Shown in pieces: positions 41,610 through 50,350 of a DNA stretch of 64,000 nt. The DNA comes from Myxococcaceae bacterium JPH2 (GTDB lineage: Bacteria; Myxococcota; Myxococcia; Myxococcales; Myxococcaceae): contig JAEMGR010000003.1 in the NCBI GenBank assembly GCA_016458225.1, forward strand, positions 310,001 through 374,000. The letters are read 5' to 3'. Every line of letters begins with the position of its first letter. Position 1 is the stretch's first letter. A program made the position numbers and the translations under genes. Under the pieces are notes generated by a model, which was given only the letters and a program-made list of their open reading frames with translations, ran no database searches and was not told the origin of the DNA.

Positions 41610-44120
41610 ATGGCCTCGGACCCGTCGGAGTCTTCACCCGGGGAGCGCCCGTGGATGCATCGCGTGGAGTTCGCCGTGGGCAACGTGGCCGTGCACAACC
41701 ACCGGCGCCCGTGGTTGGCGCTGCTGGCGACGCTGGTGCTCAGCGCGGTGGGGCTGGACCTGGCGCGCACATTGACGCTCAACGCCAACCTCGCGGACCT
41801 GCTGCCCGAGTCCTTCGAGAGCGTGCAGGACCTGCACACCTTGGAGCAGCGCTTCGGCGCGCTGGGCTGGGTGGTGGTGGTGGGCGAGGACGCGGACCCC
41901 GCCGCGCTCCAGCGCTTCTCCGATGAGCTGGCGCCCAAGCTGGAGGCCCTGCCGGGCATCCGCTACGTGGAGGCGCGGCGGCCCGGCACGTTCTTCCGCG
42001 ACCACGCGCTGTACTTCCTGTCTCCCGAGGACCTGAAGGAAGTGCACCGTCGACTCGACGCGCGCATCACGTGGGAGAAGGAGCAGGCCAACCCGCTCTA
42101 CGTGAACCTCACCGACGAGGAAGCGCCCTCGCTGGACTTCTCCGACCTGGAGTCGAAGTACGGCGGCAGCGGCGCACGGCGCCTGTCGCGCGGAACGAGC
42201 GACGCTTATTTGGATCCGCAAGCGCGCCGCGTGGTGCTGCTGGCCAAGCCCGAGCAGTCCTCCGCGGACCTCACCTATTCGCAGCGCATCGTCGGAGAGG
42301 TGCGCGGGCTGCTCGCGAAGCAGGACCTGTCTCGCTTCGGCCCGAAGTTCCACGTGGCCATCACCGGCACCTTCCAGAAGAAGATCGATCAACAGGCGCA
42401 AATCACGCGCGACGTGGCGGTGTCCTCGACGGTGGCCACGGTGTTGGTGCTGCTCTACCTGTGGTTCCACTTCCGCAGCGCGCTGGCGGTGGGGCTGGTG
42501 TTGGCGCCCGTGGGCGCGGGGCTGGCGTGGACCTACGGGCTGGTGGGGCTGGCCTACGGACAGGTGAACCTGCTCACCGCGTTCCTGGGTGCCATCCTCG
42601 GCGGGTTGGGCGTGGAGCACGGCATCCACCTCTTGGGGCGCTACATGAACCTGCGCGCCGAGGGCGAGACCTCCGAGGAGGCCACACGCGAGGCCTTCAC
42701 ACACACCGGCGGCGCGGCGCTCATCTCCGCGCTGGTGGCGGCGCTCACCTTCTTCGTGCTCGGCAGCTCGCGCCTGCGCGCGTTCCGTGAGTTCGGCGTC
42801 ATCGCGGGCACGGGCATGATTGTGCTCATCGCCGCCTATGTCCTGGTGCTGCCGGCGGTGCTGGGACTGGCGGCGCGCTGGGGTTGGCGCGCGCGTCCTC
42901 GCCGCGAAGCCTCCGAGTCACCGCGGTTCTCCGTGGGCCGCATCATCCTGCGCCGCCGCGTGCTCATCACCGGCGTGTCCGGCGTCGTGCTGCTCGCGCT
43001 GCTGACCCAGTTCCCACGGCTGAGGTTCGACTACGACTTCAGCTCGCTGTGGGACGAGGACCTGCCCTCGTTCGTGCTGGACCGCGCCGTCAACCAGCTC
43101 ATCGGCTACTCGCAGTCTCCCGTGGTGGTGCTGACCAACTCGGCCGAGGAGGAGCAGGCCGTGGTGCACGAACTCACCGAGCGAAAGAAGCGGCTCGGCA
43201 AGGACTCCACCGTCGACTTCGTCATCTCGCTCTCCAGCCTCGTGCCCACCGAGCAGCAGCGGAAGCAGGTGCTGCTGCGAGACATCGGGAAGGTGCTGGA
43301 GGACGTGCCCGAGGAGTCCCTCGACCCCAAGCAGCGCGAGCAGCTCACGAGCCTGCGCGAGCAGGTGAAGGCCCGGCCCTATACCGAAGAGGACCTGCCC
43401 CCGAGCGTGCGCCAGCAGTTCCTGGACCGCCGCGGCCACCAGAGCGGCTTCGTGCTGGTGTACCCGAGCGTGAGCCAGTCCGACGGACAGGCCATGCGCG
43501 CCCTGGCCCGCGAGGTGCGCGGTGTACAGCTCCCGGACGGGCGCCGCGTGTCCGCCGCGGGCGAGCCCATGGTGCTGGCGGACATCATCAACCTGGTGAC
43601 GCACGAGTCGCCGCTCATCCTGGGGGGCACCACGCTGGCCGTGCTCGGGGCCATGTGGCTGACGCTGGGGGGGCTGCGCATGGCGCTGTTGTGCCTGCTG
43701 CCCACCGTGGTGTCCCTGCTCGCGCTCCTGGGATTGATGCCGCTGTTGCACATGCCATTCAATTACTTGAACATCCTGGTCATCCCCGTGCTCATCGGGA
43801 CGACGGTGGACGCGGGCGTGCACCTGCTGACGCGGCTGGCCTCGCCGGGCAGTGACTTCGAGCAGGTGTACTCGGAGACGGGCAAGGCCATCGCGGGCGG
43901 CCTGCTGACCAGCGCGGTGGGCTTCGGCGCGCTGCTCATGGCGAACCACCCGGGACTCAAGTCAATTGGCGTGCTCGCCAACCTGGGCTTCGGCACCAAC
44001 CTCGTCGTCATGTTGGTGTCGTTCCCCGCGCTGCTCTTGGTGGTGTCCGAGCACCGCCGCCACCGGACTCGGGCGCCGGACACGGGCACGGGCGGTCAGC
44101 GGACCACGCCCGTGAACTGA
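41610..44120 (+). CDS. MMPL/RND-superfamily transporter (paralogue)
   Basis: Protein of 836 residues with the same two-half MMPL layout as its divergent neighbour, and matching blocks such as WEKEQANPLYVNL, VNLLTAFLGAILGG and IPVLIGTTVDAGVHL. The two genes are a divergent inverted duplication, so related but not identical cargo is likely. Start ATG at 41610; a GTG at 41520 would add 30 unlikely residues. Confidence 0.9.
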   Translation: MASDPSESSPGERPWMHRVEFAVGNVAVHNHRRPWLALLATLVLSAVGLDLARTLTLNANLADLLPESFESVQDLHTLEQRFGALGWVVVVGEDADPAALQRFSDELAPKLEALPGIRYVEARRPGTFFRDHALYFLSPEDLKEVHRRLDARITWEKEQANPLYVNLTDEEAPSLDFSDLESKYGGSGARRLSRGTSDAYLDPQARRVVLLAKPEQSSADLTYSQRIVGEVRGLLAKQDLSRFGPKFHVAITGTFQKKIDQQAQITRDVAVSSTVATVLVLLYLWFHFRSALAVGLVLAPVGAGLAWTYGLVGLAYGQVNLLTAFLGAILGGLGVEHGIHLLGRYMNLRAEGETSEEATREAFTHTGGAALISALVAALTFFVLGSSRLRAFREFGVIAGTGMIVLIAAYVLVLPAVLGLAARWGWRARPRREASESPRFSVGRIILRRRVLITGVSGVVLLALLTQFPRLRFDYDFSSLWDEDLPSFVLDRAVNQLIGYSQSPVVVLTNSAEEEQAVVHELTERKKRLGKDSTVDFVISLSSLVPTEQQRKQVLLRDIGKVLEDVPEESLDPKQREQLTSLREQVKARPYTEEDLPPSVRQQFLDRRGHQSGFVLVYPSVSQSDGQAMRALAREVRGVQLPDGRRVSAAGEPMVLADIINLVTHESPLILGGTTLAVLGAMWLTLGGLRMALLCLLPTVVSLLALLGLMPLLHMPFNYLNILVIPVLIGTTVDAGVHLLTRLASPGSDFEQVYSETGKAIAGGLLTSAVGFGALLMANHPGLKSIGVLANLGFGTNLVVMLVSFPALLLVVSEHRRHRTRAPDTGTGGQRTTPVN

Positions 44121-44159
44121 CGTGTCACCACTGGAGGCTCGCACGCGAGGAGGCAGGGC

Positions 44160-44582
44160 ATGGGGATGCACGGAGGATGGGGGAGCGCACGGCTTGGCGG
44201 GCTGGCGTGCGTGGTGCTGCTGAGCGGGGCGTGCAGCGCGACGCGGACGGCGCCCACGCGGCTCGCGCAGGTCACTTCTGGGATGGCACAACAGCAGTCG
44301 GGCGAGCCCGGCATGACGACGGGGCTGGCGCCGCCCACGCCACCGCCGTCGTATGGACAGACGGACGCGGGCACAGGCGGCTCGGGCGCGCTGCTGCCTT
44401 CGCCCTACTCCGGCGGCGGTGACGCGGGCCTGAGCTCCAGCGCGGTGCTGCCTCCAGGCTCGGGCACCGCGGCGCCGGGCATGGGCGGGGCCGGGACGAC
44501 GGTGGGCCCCGACACCAACACCTCGGGAGAGTTCCTGCCCGCGCCGAGCGGCTCGATCATCGATGGAGGCATGGGCCGCTGA
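44160..44582 (+). CDS. Gly/Pro/Ser-rich lipoprotein
   Basis: Protein of 140 residues. A lipobox (LLSGACSA) follows a short signal peptide. The mature part is low-complexity Gly/Pro/Ser/Thr-rich (PPTPPPSYGQ, GTAAPGMGGAGTTVG), with no domain. It follows the MMPL gene by about 40 bases. Likely a surface spacer or a structural lipoprotein; the function is unknown. Confidence 0.55.
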   Translation: MGMHGGWGSARLGGLACVVLLSGACSATRTAPTRLAQVTSGMAQQQSGEPGMTTGLAPPTPPPSYGQTDAGTGGSGALLPSPYSGGGDAGLSSSAVLPPGSGTAAPGMGGAGTTVGPDTNTSGEFLPAPSGSIIDGGMGR

Positions 44583-44654
44583 GGCCCTCCGAGAGGCGCC
44601 GGGCATCGCGCGTCGCTGGACACGCTGCCCGGTGCCTGCTTTGTCGCCGGGACC

Positions 44655-45371
44655 ATGGACTCCGCCGCGCCTCGAATCCTCTCCCTCTGCGTTGGGCTGG
44701 TGCGCGAACACGGCGTCGCCGGCGCGGTGGAGCCGCTGGAGCGGCCGTGGGTGAGCGGCACGTTCAAGGAGCCCGTGACGGGCCCCGTGTGGCTCACCCG
44801 CACGGGACTGCGCGGAGATGGGCAAGCGGACCTGAAGGTGCACGGCGGCCCCGAGAAGGCCGTGCTCGCCTACGCGGAGCTGCACTACGCCTTCTGGCGC
44901 GAGCTGCTCGCGCGCGAGGACGTGGGCCCGGGCGCCTTCGGGGAGAACTTCGTCCTCTCGGGCGGCGCCGAGGACGGCGCGTGCATTGGCGACCGCGTGC
45001 GCGTGGGCACCGCGCTGCTCGAGGTCTCTCAGCCGCGTCAGCCGTGCTGGAAGCAGGCGCGCAAGTGGCACCGCAAGGACCTGCCCCTGGTGATGCAGCA
45101 GTCCGGGCGCACCGGCTGGTACTTCCGCGTGCTGGAGGAAGGCACCGTGGCGGCGGGTGACACCTTGGCGTTGCTGGAGCGCCCCTTCCCCGCGTTCACC
45201 GTGGCGTTCGCGAACCACGCCATGCACGCGCAGGACCGGGAGGCCGCCGCGGCGCTCGCGGAGTGTCCGCTGCTGACGCCGGGGTGGCGCGAGTCGCTGG
45301 CGCGCCGAGCCGCCGCGGCGCCTCGCAAGGATGATCGCCCCCGACTCGTGGGCCCCAACGACGGCGACTGA
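44655..45371 (+). CDS. MOSC-domain protein (YiiM-like)
   Basis: Protein of 238 residues, a stand-alone MOSC domain: GDGQADLKVHGGPEKAVLAY, FGENFVLSG, IGDRVRVGTALLEVSQPRQPCWK with the conserved Cys, as in YiiM-like molybdenum-cofactor sulfurase C-terminal proteins. Such enzymes reduce N-hydroxylated compounds using a molybdenum cofactor; the substrate is not known. Ends in an acidic/polar tail. Confidence 0.87.
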   Translation: MDSAAPRILSLCVGLVREHGVAGAVEPLERPWVSGTFKEPVTGPVWLTRTGLRGDGQADLKVHGGPEKAVLAYAELHYAFWRELLAREDVGPGAFGENFVLSGGAEDGACIGDRVRVGTALLEVSQPRQPCWKQARKWHRKDLPLVMQQSGRTGWYFRVLEEGTVAAGDTLALLERPFPAFTVAFANHAMHAQDREAAAALAECPLLTPGWRESLARRAAAAPRKDDRPRLVGPNDGD

Positions 45372-45518
45372 CGAACGTTCGCGCCCTGGCGCATGCGGAC
45401 TGGAGGCCTCGCGCATGCGGCCCCGGGCGCGGACGGCCAGGGGAGCGCCCCCTGCGCGTGCGGGACCGGCTGCCCACGTTCGGGCGAGCAGTCGGACCCT
45501 CACAGCGGGAGAGTCGCA

Positions 45519-46079
45519 ATGACGAAGTTCTTCAAGACCCAGCTCACCGTGGCCAGCCTCCTCGTCGGCGCGCTCGCGCTCGGCACGGGCTGCAAGACGA
45601 ACAAGTCGGCGGAGCGCGGCACGGAGCCCATGCCCCCCGCGACGGACTACACGGGCACGGACCAGGGGCCGGGTCAGGCGCCCACGGAGACCGGCACCCC
45701 GCCGCCCAGCAGCGGCGGCTCCGGCTACGAGCAGCCCAACCCGCCGCCTCCGCCCGACACCAGCGGCATGGGCAATGAGCCCGTCACGCAGCCGCCGTCC
45801 TCCCTGCCGCCGGACAGCGGGGGCTCCGGCGCCAACAGCACCGGAGAGTCCGAGCCGGGCGTGCACCATGGCGACATGAACTCGCCGAGCACCGGTGGCT
45901 CTGGCCAGGACATGAACCCGCCGCCGTCCTCGGGTGACACGACGATGCCGCCCAACTCCGGCGGCTCCGGCAGCGACATGAACACCCCACCGGCGTCCAA
46001 CTGCGCGGGCCAGGGCACGATGGACCCCTACGCGCCGAACACCAACAACCCGCCGCCCAAGGACAGCACCACCCGCTAG
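45519..46079 (+). CDS. Pro/Ser/Gly-rich lipoprotein
   Basis: Protein of 186 residues. A lipobox (LALGTGCK) follows the signal peptide. The rest is low-complexity and repetitive around GGSGxDMN and PPPSSG with no domain. Similar in style to the lipoprotein at 44160. GGGAGAG precedes the ATG. Function unknown. Confidence 0.6.
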   Translation: MTKFFKTQLTVASLLVGALALGTGCKTNKSAERGTEPMPPATDYTGTDQGPGQAPTETGTPPPSSGGSGYEQPNPPPPPDTSGMGNEPVTQPPSSLPPDSGGSGANSTGESEPGVHHGDMNSPSTGGSGQDMNPPPSSGDTTMPPNSGGSGSDMNTPPASNCAGQGTMDPYAPNTNNPPPKDSTTR

Positions 46080-46391
46080 TCCAGGCCGGCTGAACACTTC
46101 CACGGCGGGGCCCGCGCCCATCTGAAGCACGGGCTCCGCCCTCTGGAAACGGCGAGCGCGGCCGTGGCAGCGTGAGGCCCCGGAGTTCCCTTCCCCTGGA
46201 GCCCGCTCGCTCATGCGCCGCCGCCGCGCGCCTCCGCTGGCACGCCCACCAGGAGTCGCAGGAAGTGCCCGGGTGCCACACGCCCGGTGTTCAAGGCACG
46301 AAGGGCGGGCGAAGCGACTGGCTCCGCGACATATCCGCGACGCCCCGGCCCTTCATCCGGGGATGAACCCGATGCGTGAGGAACCCGAGAC
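46080..46391. other. intergenic region with a candidate hairpin terminator
   Basis: About 310 bases. A hairpin (46104-46114 with 46130-46140, GGCGGGGCCCG/CGGGCTCCGCC, one mismatch) lies 25 bases after the lipoprotein stop, without a U-tract. No convincing gene; frames here overlap only weakly structured sequence. Confidence 0.4.
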
Positions 46392-47657
46392 ATGAAGCTG
46401 TTGCTGGCGGGCCGACGAGGCCACGGCGAAGTCCCCCTCTCCGCGAGCGACTCCGCGCGAGACTGGCTGCGTCAGGTGGAGCGATGGTTCCACGACGCGT
46501 GCGCGGGCGAGTGGATGGAGGGCTCCCGCGTGGAGCCCGGCCCCCACGGCGCGCCCATGCTGCGCCTGCGGCTGCACCCCGCCGCCAGTGACGTCCGCAT
46601 CGTGGCCGCGAGCGAGGGCCGCGTCGTCGTCTCCGCCGAGACGTCCGCCGTGGGCCCCGGCTACCACCGCTATCTCTGCGACCACCTGCTGCGCATGGGC
46701 GACGCGCACGGGATTTTCTGGGCGGACCCCGACGAGGGCTCGGGCGTGGGCGACCCCACCGGCTACTTCCACTCGAGAAACGCAGACGCCATCGAGCCGG
46801 GGTTCCTCGCGTGGCTCCACCTCACCGTGGGGCGCCTCGTGCAGCGCCGGAGCGTGGGCGAGTCCGGGCTCACGCTCTCGCTGCCCTCGGACCGCGTCTT
46901 CGAGCATCCCGGCGCGCTGCTCACCCCCATGGGCCCGCGCGACGAGCAGTGGATGCTCGGCGTCCTCGAGGAGCCGAGCCGGGGCCGCGACGTGTTCCCG
47001 TGGTGGGAGCCCACGGTGAACGCGCACGTGCGGCTGGGCCGCGCGCTGTGCCGGCTGTGGACGGACGTGATGTGGCGCCCGCCGCTCTTGGACGATGAGC
47101 GACAGCTGCTCCGCGACGTGACCCGCACGCTGCAGCGGGCCTGGCGCGAGGACCCATCGCTGCCCTACCCCTGGCGCGAGTGGCAGGAGGTGCTGGGCTA
47201 TCTCGGCGTGGGCGGCACGCTGGCCGAGGAGGTCCATCGGCGCGCGGGCGAGGTCTCCGGAGGACCGCCGCTCGGTTATCGCCGTGGCACGGTTCGGGTG
47301 GGCCTCCCGGGAGGCTGGCAGGTGCGCATCCCCGGCGCGTTCTCGGAGTCGCGGCTGGCGGACGGGAGCTGGGTGGCGCGCGACCATCGGCGCAGCGTGC
47401 GCGTGCTGAACATGGAGGACCTGGAGGAAGGCGCGCCCGAGCCCGGCGCCGCCGAGCGTCGCGCGCTCGACCTGGAGCACCAGACCGAGCGCGTGACGAG
47501 CCGCGCGTCGTTGCACCTGGAGCCCGGCCTGTGTCGCCTCACGGCCCTGTGCCGCGCGGGCACTCGGCGCGCGGTGTGCGTCGTCAGCTTCGACGACCCC
47601 GATGAGCAGGACTGGGCGCTGGAGACGTGGCGCTCGGTCGACTTCCCCACTCCCTGA
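46392..47657 (+). CDS. hypothetical protein, no recognised domain
   Basis: Protein of 421 residues, soluble, no signal peptide. It contains conserved-looking blocks (RYLCDHLLRMGDAHGIFWAD, DEQWMLGVLEEPSRGRDVFP, RVLNMEDLEEG, VTSRASLHLEPG) but I cannot match it to a family. Trp- and Arg-rich. A methyltransferase follows on the same strand by about 60 bases. Confidence 0.6.
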   Translation: MKLLLAGRRGHGEVPLSASDSARDWLRQVERWFHDACAGEWMEGSRVEPGPHGAPMLRLRLHPAASDVRIVAASEGRVVVSAETSAVGPGYHRYLCDHLLRMGDAHGIFWADPDEGSGVGDPTGYFHSRNADAIEPGFLAWLHLTVGRLVQRRSVGESGLTLSLPSDRVFEHPGALLTPMGPRDEQWMLGVLEEPSRGRDVFPWWEPTVNAHVRLGRALCRLWTDVMWRPPLLDDERQLLRDVTRTLQRAWREDPSLPYPWREWQEVLGYLGVGGTLAEEVHRRAGEVSGGPPLGYRRGTVRVGLPGGWQVRIPGAFSESRLADGSWVARDHRRSVRVLNMEDLEEGAPEPGAAERRALDLEHQTERVTSRASLHLEPGLCRLTALCRAGTRRAVCVVSFDDPDEQDWALETWRSVDFPTP

Positions 47658-47715
47658 ACATGAGGCTCCACCACGCCAGGGCGCGCACGGAGGCCGTGCT
47701 ACCGTGAGCCCCCGC

Positions 47716-48384
47716 ATGTCCCGCGATGCGCAGCACGAAGACGCCGTGCGGCAGGTATACGAGGAGATTGCTCCCGCCTACGAGGCGCTCTTCCCCGTGC
47801 TGCACCGCTACGGCGACCGGGTGGAGCGCTTCCTCGACGACGCCGTGACGCCGGGCTGCCGCGTGCTGGACGTGGGCTGCGGCCCCGGCCCGCACACCCG
47901 CGCGCTGGCGTCCTCGGTGGACGTGGTGGGGCTGGACCTCTCACCGGAGATGCTGGCGCTGGCCCGGCGCGCGCGCCCCAGCGGAACGTGGCGCGTGCAC
48001 AGCTACCACCAGCCCGTGCCCGCGGAGCTGGGCCGCTTCGACGTCGCGCTCGCCATCGGCTGTCTCGACTTCTGCCATGACCTGCCGCGCGTGCTCGGGC
48101 ACTTCGCCGCCGCGCTGAAGCCCGGGGGACGGATGCTGCTCACCATTCTGGAGCGGCGCCCGGGCCTGGAGGCGCACGAGTCCCCCACGCGCGTGATTCC
48201 CACCGCGGGCCCCCAGGTCACCCTGCACCTGTACTCCTTCGAGGAGACCGCCCGCGCGCTGGCGCAGGTGGGCTTGCTGCCCCGCGCCTACGCGCACGCC
48301 CCGGGCTGGGTGCACCTCACCGAGCAGCGCACCATGTGGTTCGGCTGGTGGGACGTCGTCGCGCGAGGTGGCGCGGCGCTCTGA
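47716..48384 (+). CDS. class I SAM-dependent methyltransferase
   Basis: Protein of 222 residues. Motif I is VLDVGCGPGPHTRAL, followed by VVGLDLSPEML, and motif post-I LAIGCLDFCHDLPRVL with ALKPGGRMLLTIL: a Rossmann-fold SAM methyltransferase. Substrate unknown. A GTG at 47704 could add 4 residues. Starts about 60 bases after the hypothetical gene at 46392. Confidence 0.88.
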   Translation: MSRDAQHEDAVRQVYEEIAPAYEALFPVLHRYGDRVERFLDDAVTPGCRVLDVGCGPGPHTRALASSVDVVGLDLSPEMLALARRARPSGTWRVHSYHQPVPAELGRFDVALAIGCLDFCHDLPRVLGHFAAALKPGGRMLLTILERRPGLEAHESPTRVIPTAGPQVTLHLYSFEETARALAQVGLLPRAYAHAPGWVHLTEQRTMWFGWWDVVARGGAAL

Positions 48385-48477
48385 CTCGCGAATCAATCTC
48401 GGGTAGCCTCGGGGCCCTTCTGGAATCCCCCGAACCCGGCCCGCGCGGTGCGTCCGCGGGGTCGTGAGGAGCCTGAG

Positions 48478-50292
48478 ATGTCGTCGTCGCACCACTACAC
48501 GCCCAACCTCCGCGACCTCCAGTTCAACCTCTTCGAGTTCCTCGACATCGGGAGGACTTCGCTGGGCCACGCGCCCTTTGGCGACCTGGACGAGACCGCG
48601 GCGCGGCAGATGCTGGAGATGTTCGCCAAGCTGTGCACGGAGGAGCTGGCGACGAGCTTCGACGAGGCGGAGCACAACCCGCCGAAGCTGGAGAACGGCG
48701 TGGTGACGCTGCCGCCGGGAATCAAGCGCGGCATGAACGCCTGCTACGACGCTGGCATGCACCTGTTGGAGCAGCCGCCGCACCTGGGCGGCATGGGCGC
48801 GCCGCCGACGCTGGGCTGGGCCGCGTTCGAGCTGCTGGTGGGCGCCAACGCGTCGCTGGCCTTCTACACACTGGGCAACTTGATGGCGCGCATCATCGAC
48901 CGGCTGGGCACCGAGTCGCAGAAGCGCCGCTTCCTGCCGCACATCCTGGACAAGCGCTGGGGCGGCACCATGGTCCTCACCGAGCCCGACGCCGGCAGCG
49001 ACGTGGGCGCGGCGCGCACGAAGGCGCGTCACGTGGAGGGCGACCTCTGGGAGATTGAAGGCGTCAAGCGCTTCATCACCAACGGCGACTCGGACATGTC
49101 CGAGAACGTCATCCACATGGTGCTGGCCCGCCCCGAGGGCGCGGCGCCGGGAACGAAGGGCCTGTCCCTCTTCATCGTGCCCAAGTACTGGGTGGACGAG
49201 CAGGGCAACATGGGCGAGCTGAACGGCGTCGTGTGCACCAAGCTCGAGAAGAAGATGGGGCTCAAGGGCTCCGTCACCTGCGAGCTGACGTTCGGCGACG
49301 GGAAGCCGGCGCGCGGGCTGCTCGTGGGCGAGGTGCATGACGGCATCCGCCAGATGTTCCACGTCATCGAGCAGGCGCGCATGGCGGTGGGCGTCAAGTC
49401 CATGGCCGCGCTGTCCGCCGGCTACATGCGCGCGCTGTCCTTCTCCAAGGAGCGACTGCAGGGCGCGGACCTGATGAAGGCGCGCGACAAGGCGGCGCCG
49501 CGCGTGCCCGTCTTCCAGCACCCGGACGTGCGCCGCATGCTGATGGCGCAGAAGTCCCACGCCGAGGGCATGCGCGCGCTGTGCCTCTACACCGCGTCCA
49601 TCCAGGACCAGGTGGAGCGCATGGGCGGCCACCGCGCCACCGAGGCCGGCGAGGCGGATGTCCTCAACGACATGCTCCTGCCGCTGGTGAAGGGCTACTG
49701 CTCGGAGAAGGCGTACGAGATGCTCGCCCTCTCGCTGCAGGTGCACGGGGGCTCGGGCTACCTGCAGGACTACCCGGTGGAGCAGTACATCCGGGACCAG
49801 AAGATCGACACGCTCTACGAGGGCACCACGCACATCCAGGCGCTCGACCTGCTGATGCGCAAGGTGGCGCGCGACGGTGGCGCCACGCTCCAGGGGCTGC
49901 TCGCGAAGGTGCGGCAGACGGCCGAGGGGGACGAGGGCGGCACCGAGCTGAAGACCGAGCGCGAGGCGCTGGGGGAGGCGCTCGGCCACCTGGAGATGAT
50001 GCTCGGCACGCTGATGGGCAAGCTGGGCGAGTCCGTCTACCACGTGGGCCTGCAGGGCAACCGCGTGCTGTTCGCCGTGGCCGAGGTGGTGGTGGGCTGG
50101 CTGCTGGTGCGGCACGCCGGCGTGGCGCTGGAGCGGATGAAGGAGAACCCCGGCGACAAGGCCTTCTACGCCGGCAAGGTGGCCAGCGCGCGCTGGTTCT
50201 GCCACGAGGTGCTGCCCGCCATCGCCCACGCCGCGCGCATGGTGGAGCGCGGCAACCTGGACCTGATGGACGTGCCCGAAGAGTCCTTCTAA
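48478..50292 (+). CDS. acyl-CoA dehydrogenase
   Basis: Protein of 604 residues, of the long ACAD type with a C-terminal extension. FAD-binding and substrate motifs: MVLTEPDAGSDVGAARTKA, ITNGDSDMSENVIHMVLARPEGA, IEQARMAVGVKSMAALSAGY, and the catalytic Glu448 in LYEGTTHIQ. It dehydrogenates acyl-CoA in beta-oxidation or a related step. A convergent gene follows beyond a shared hairpin. Confidence 0.92.
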   Translation: MSSSHHYTPNLRDLQFNLFEFLDIGRTSLGHAPFGDLDETAARQMLEMFAKLCTEELATSFDEAEHNPPKLENGVVTLPPGIKRGMNACYDAGMHLLEQPPHLGGMGAPPTLGWAAFELLVGANASLAFYTLGNLMARIIDRLGTESQKRRFLPHILDKRWGGTMVLTEPDAGSDVGAARTKARHVEGDLWEIEGVKRFITNGDSDMSENVIHMVLARPEGAAPGTKGLSLFIVPKYWVDEQGNMGELNGVVCTKLEKKMGLKGSVTCELTFGDGKPARGLLVGEVHDGIRQMFHVIEQARMAVGVKSMAALSAGYMRALSFSKERLQGADLMKARDKAAPRVPVFQHPDVRRMLMAQKSHAEGMRALCLYTASIQDQVERMGGHRATEAGEADVLNDMLLPLVKGYCSEKAYEMLALSLQVHGGSGYLQDYPVEQYIRDQKIDTLYEGTTHIQALDLLMRKVARDGGATLQGLLAKVRQTAEGDEGGTELKTEREALGEALGHLEMMLGTLMGKLGESVYHVGLQGNRVLFAVAEVVVGWLLVRHAGVALERMKENPGDKAFYAGKVASARWFCHEVLPAIAHAARMVERGNLDLMDVPEESF

Positions 50293-50302
50293 GGGCCACA
50301 AG

Positions 50303-50346
50303 CCTCCGCGCGCGGCGCTCGCAAGACCGAGCCGCCGCGCGCAGGA
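50303..50346. terminator. bidirectional hairpin between convergent genes
   Basis: Arms at 50303-50321 and 50328-50346 share the core GCGCGCGGCG pairing with CGCCGCGCGC. It sits between the stops of the acyl-CoA dehydrogenase (50292) and the TIGR00300 gene (50351). No long U-run follows on either strand. Confidence 0.5.
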
Positions 50347-50350
50347 GCCT

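Noticed and set aside
45372-45381. Palindrome CGAACGTTCG after the MOSC gene, resembling a LexA box
   Set aside because: The known GAAC-N4-GTTC box has a 4-base spacer that is absent here, and no SOS gene is adjacent.
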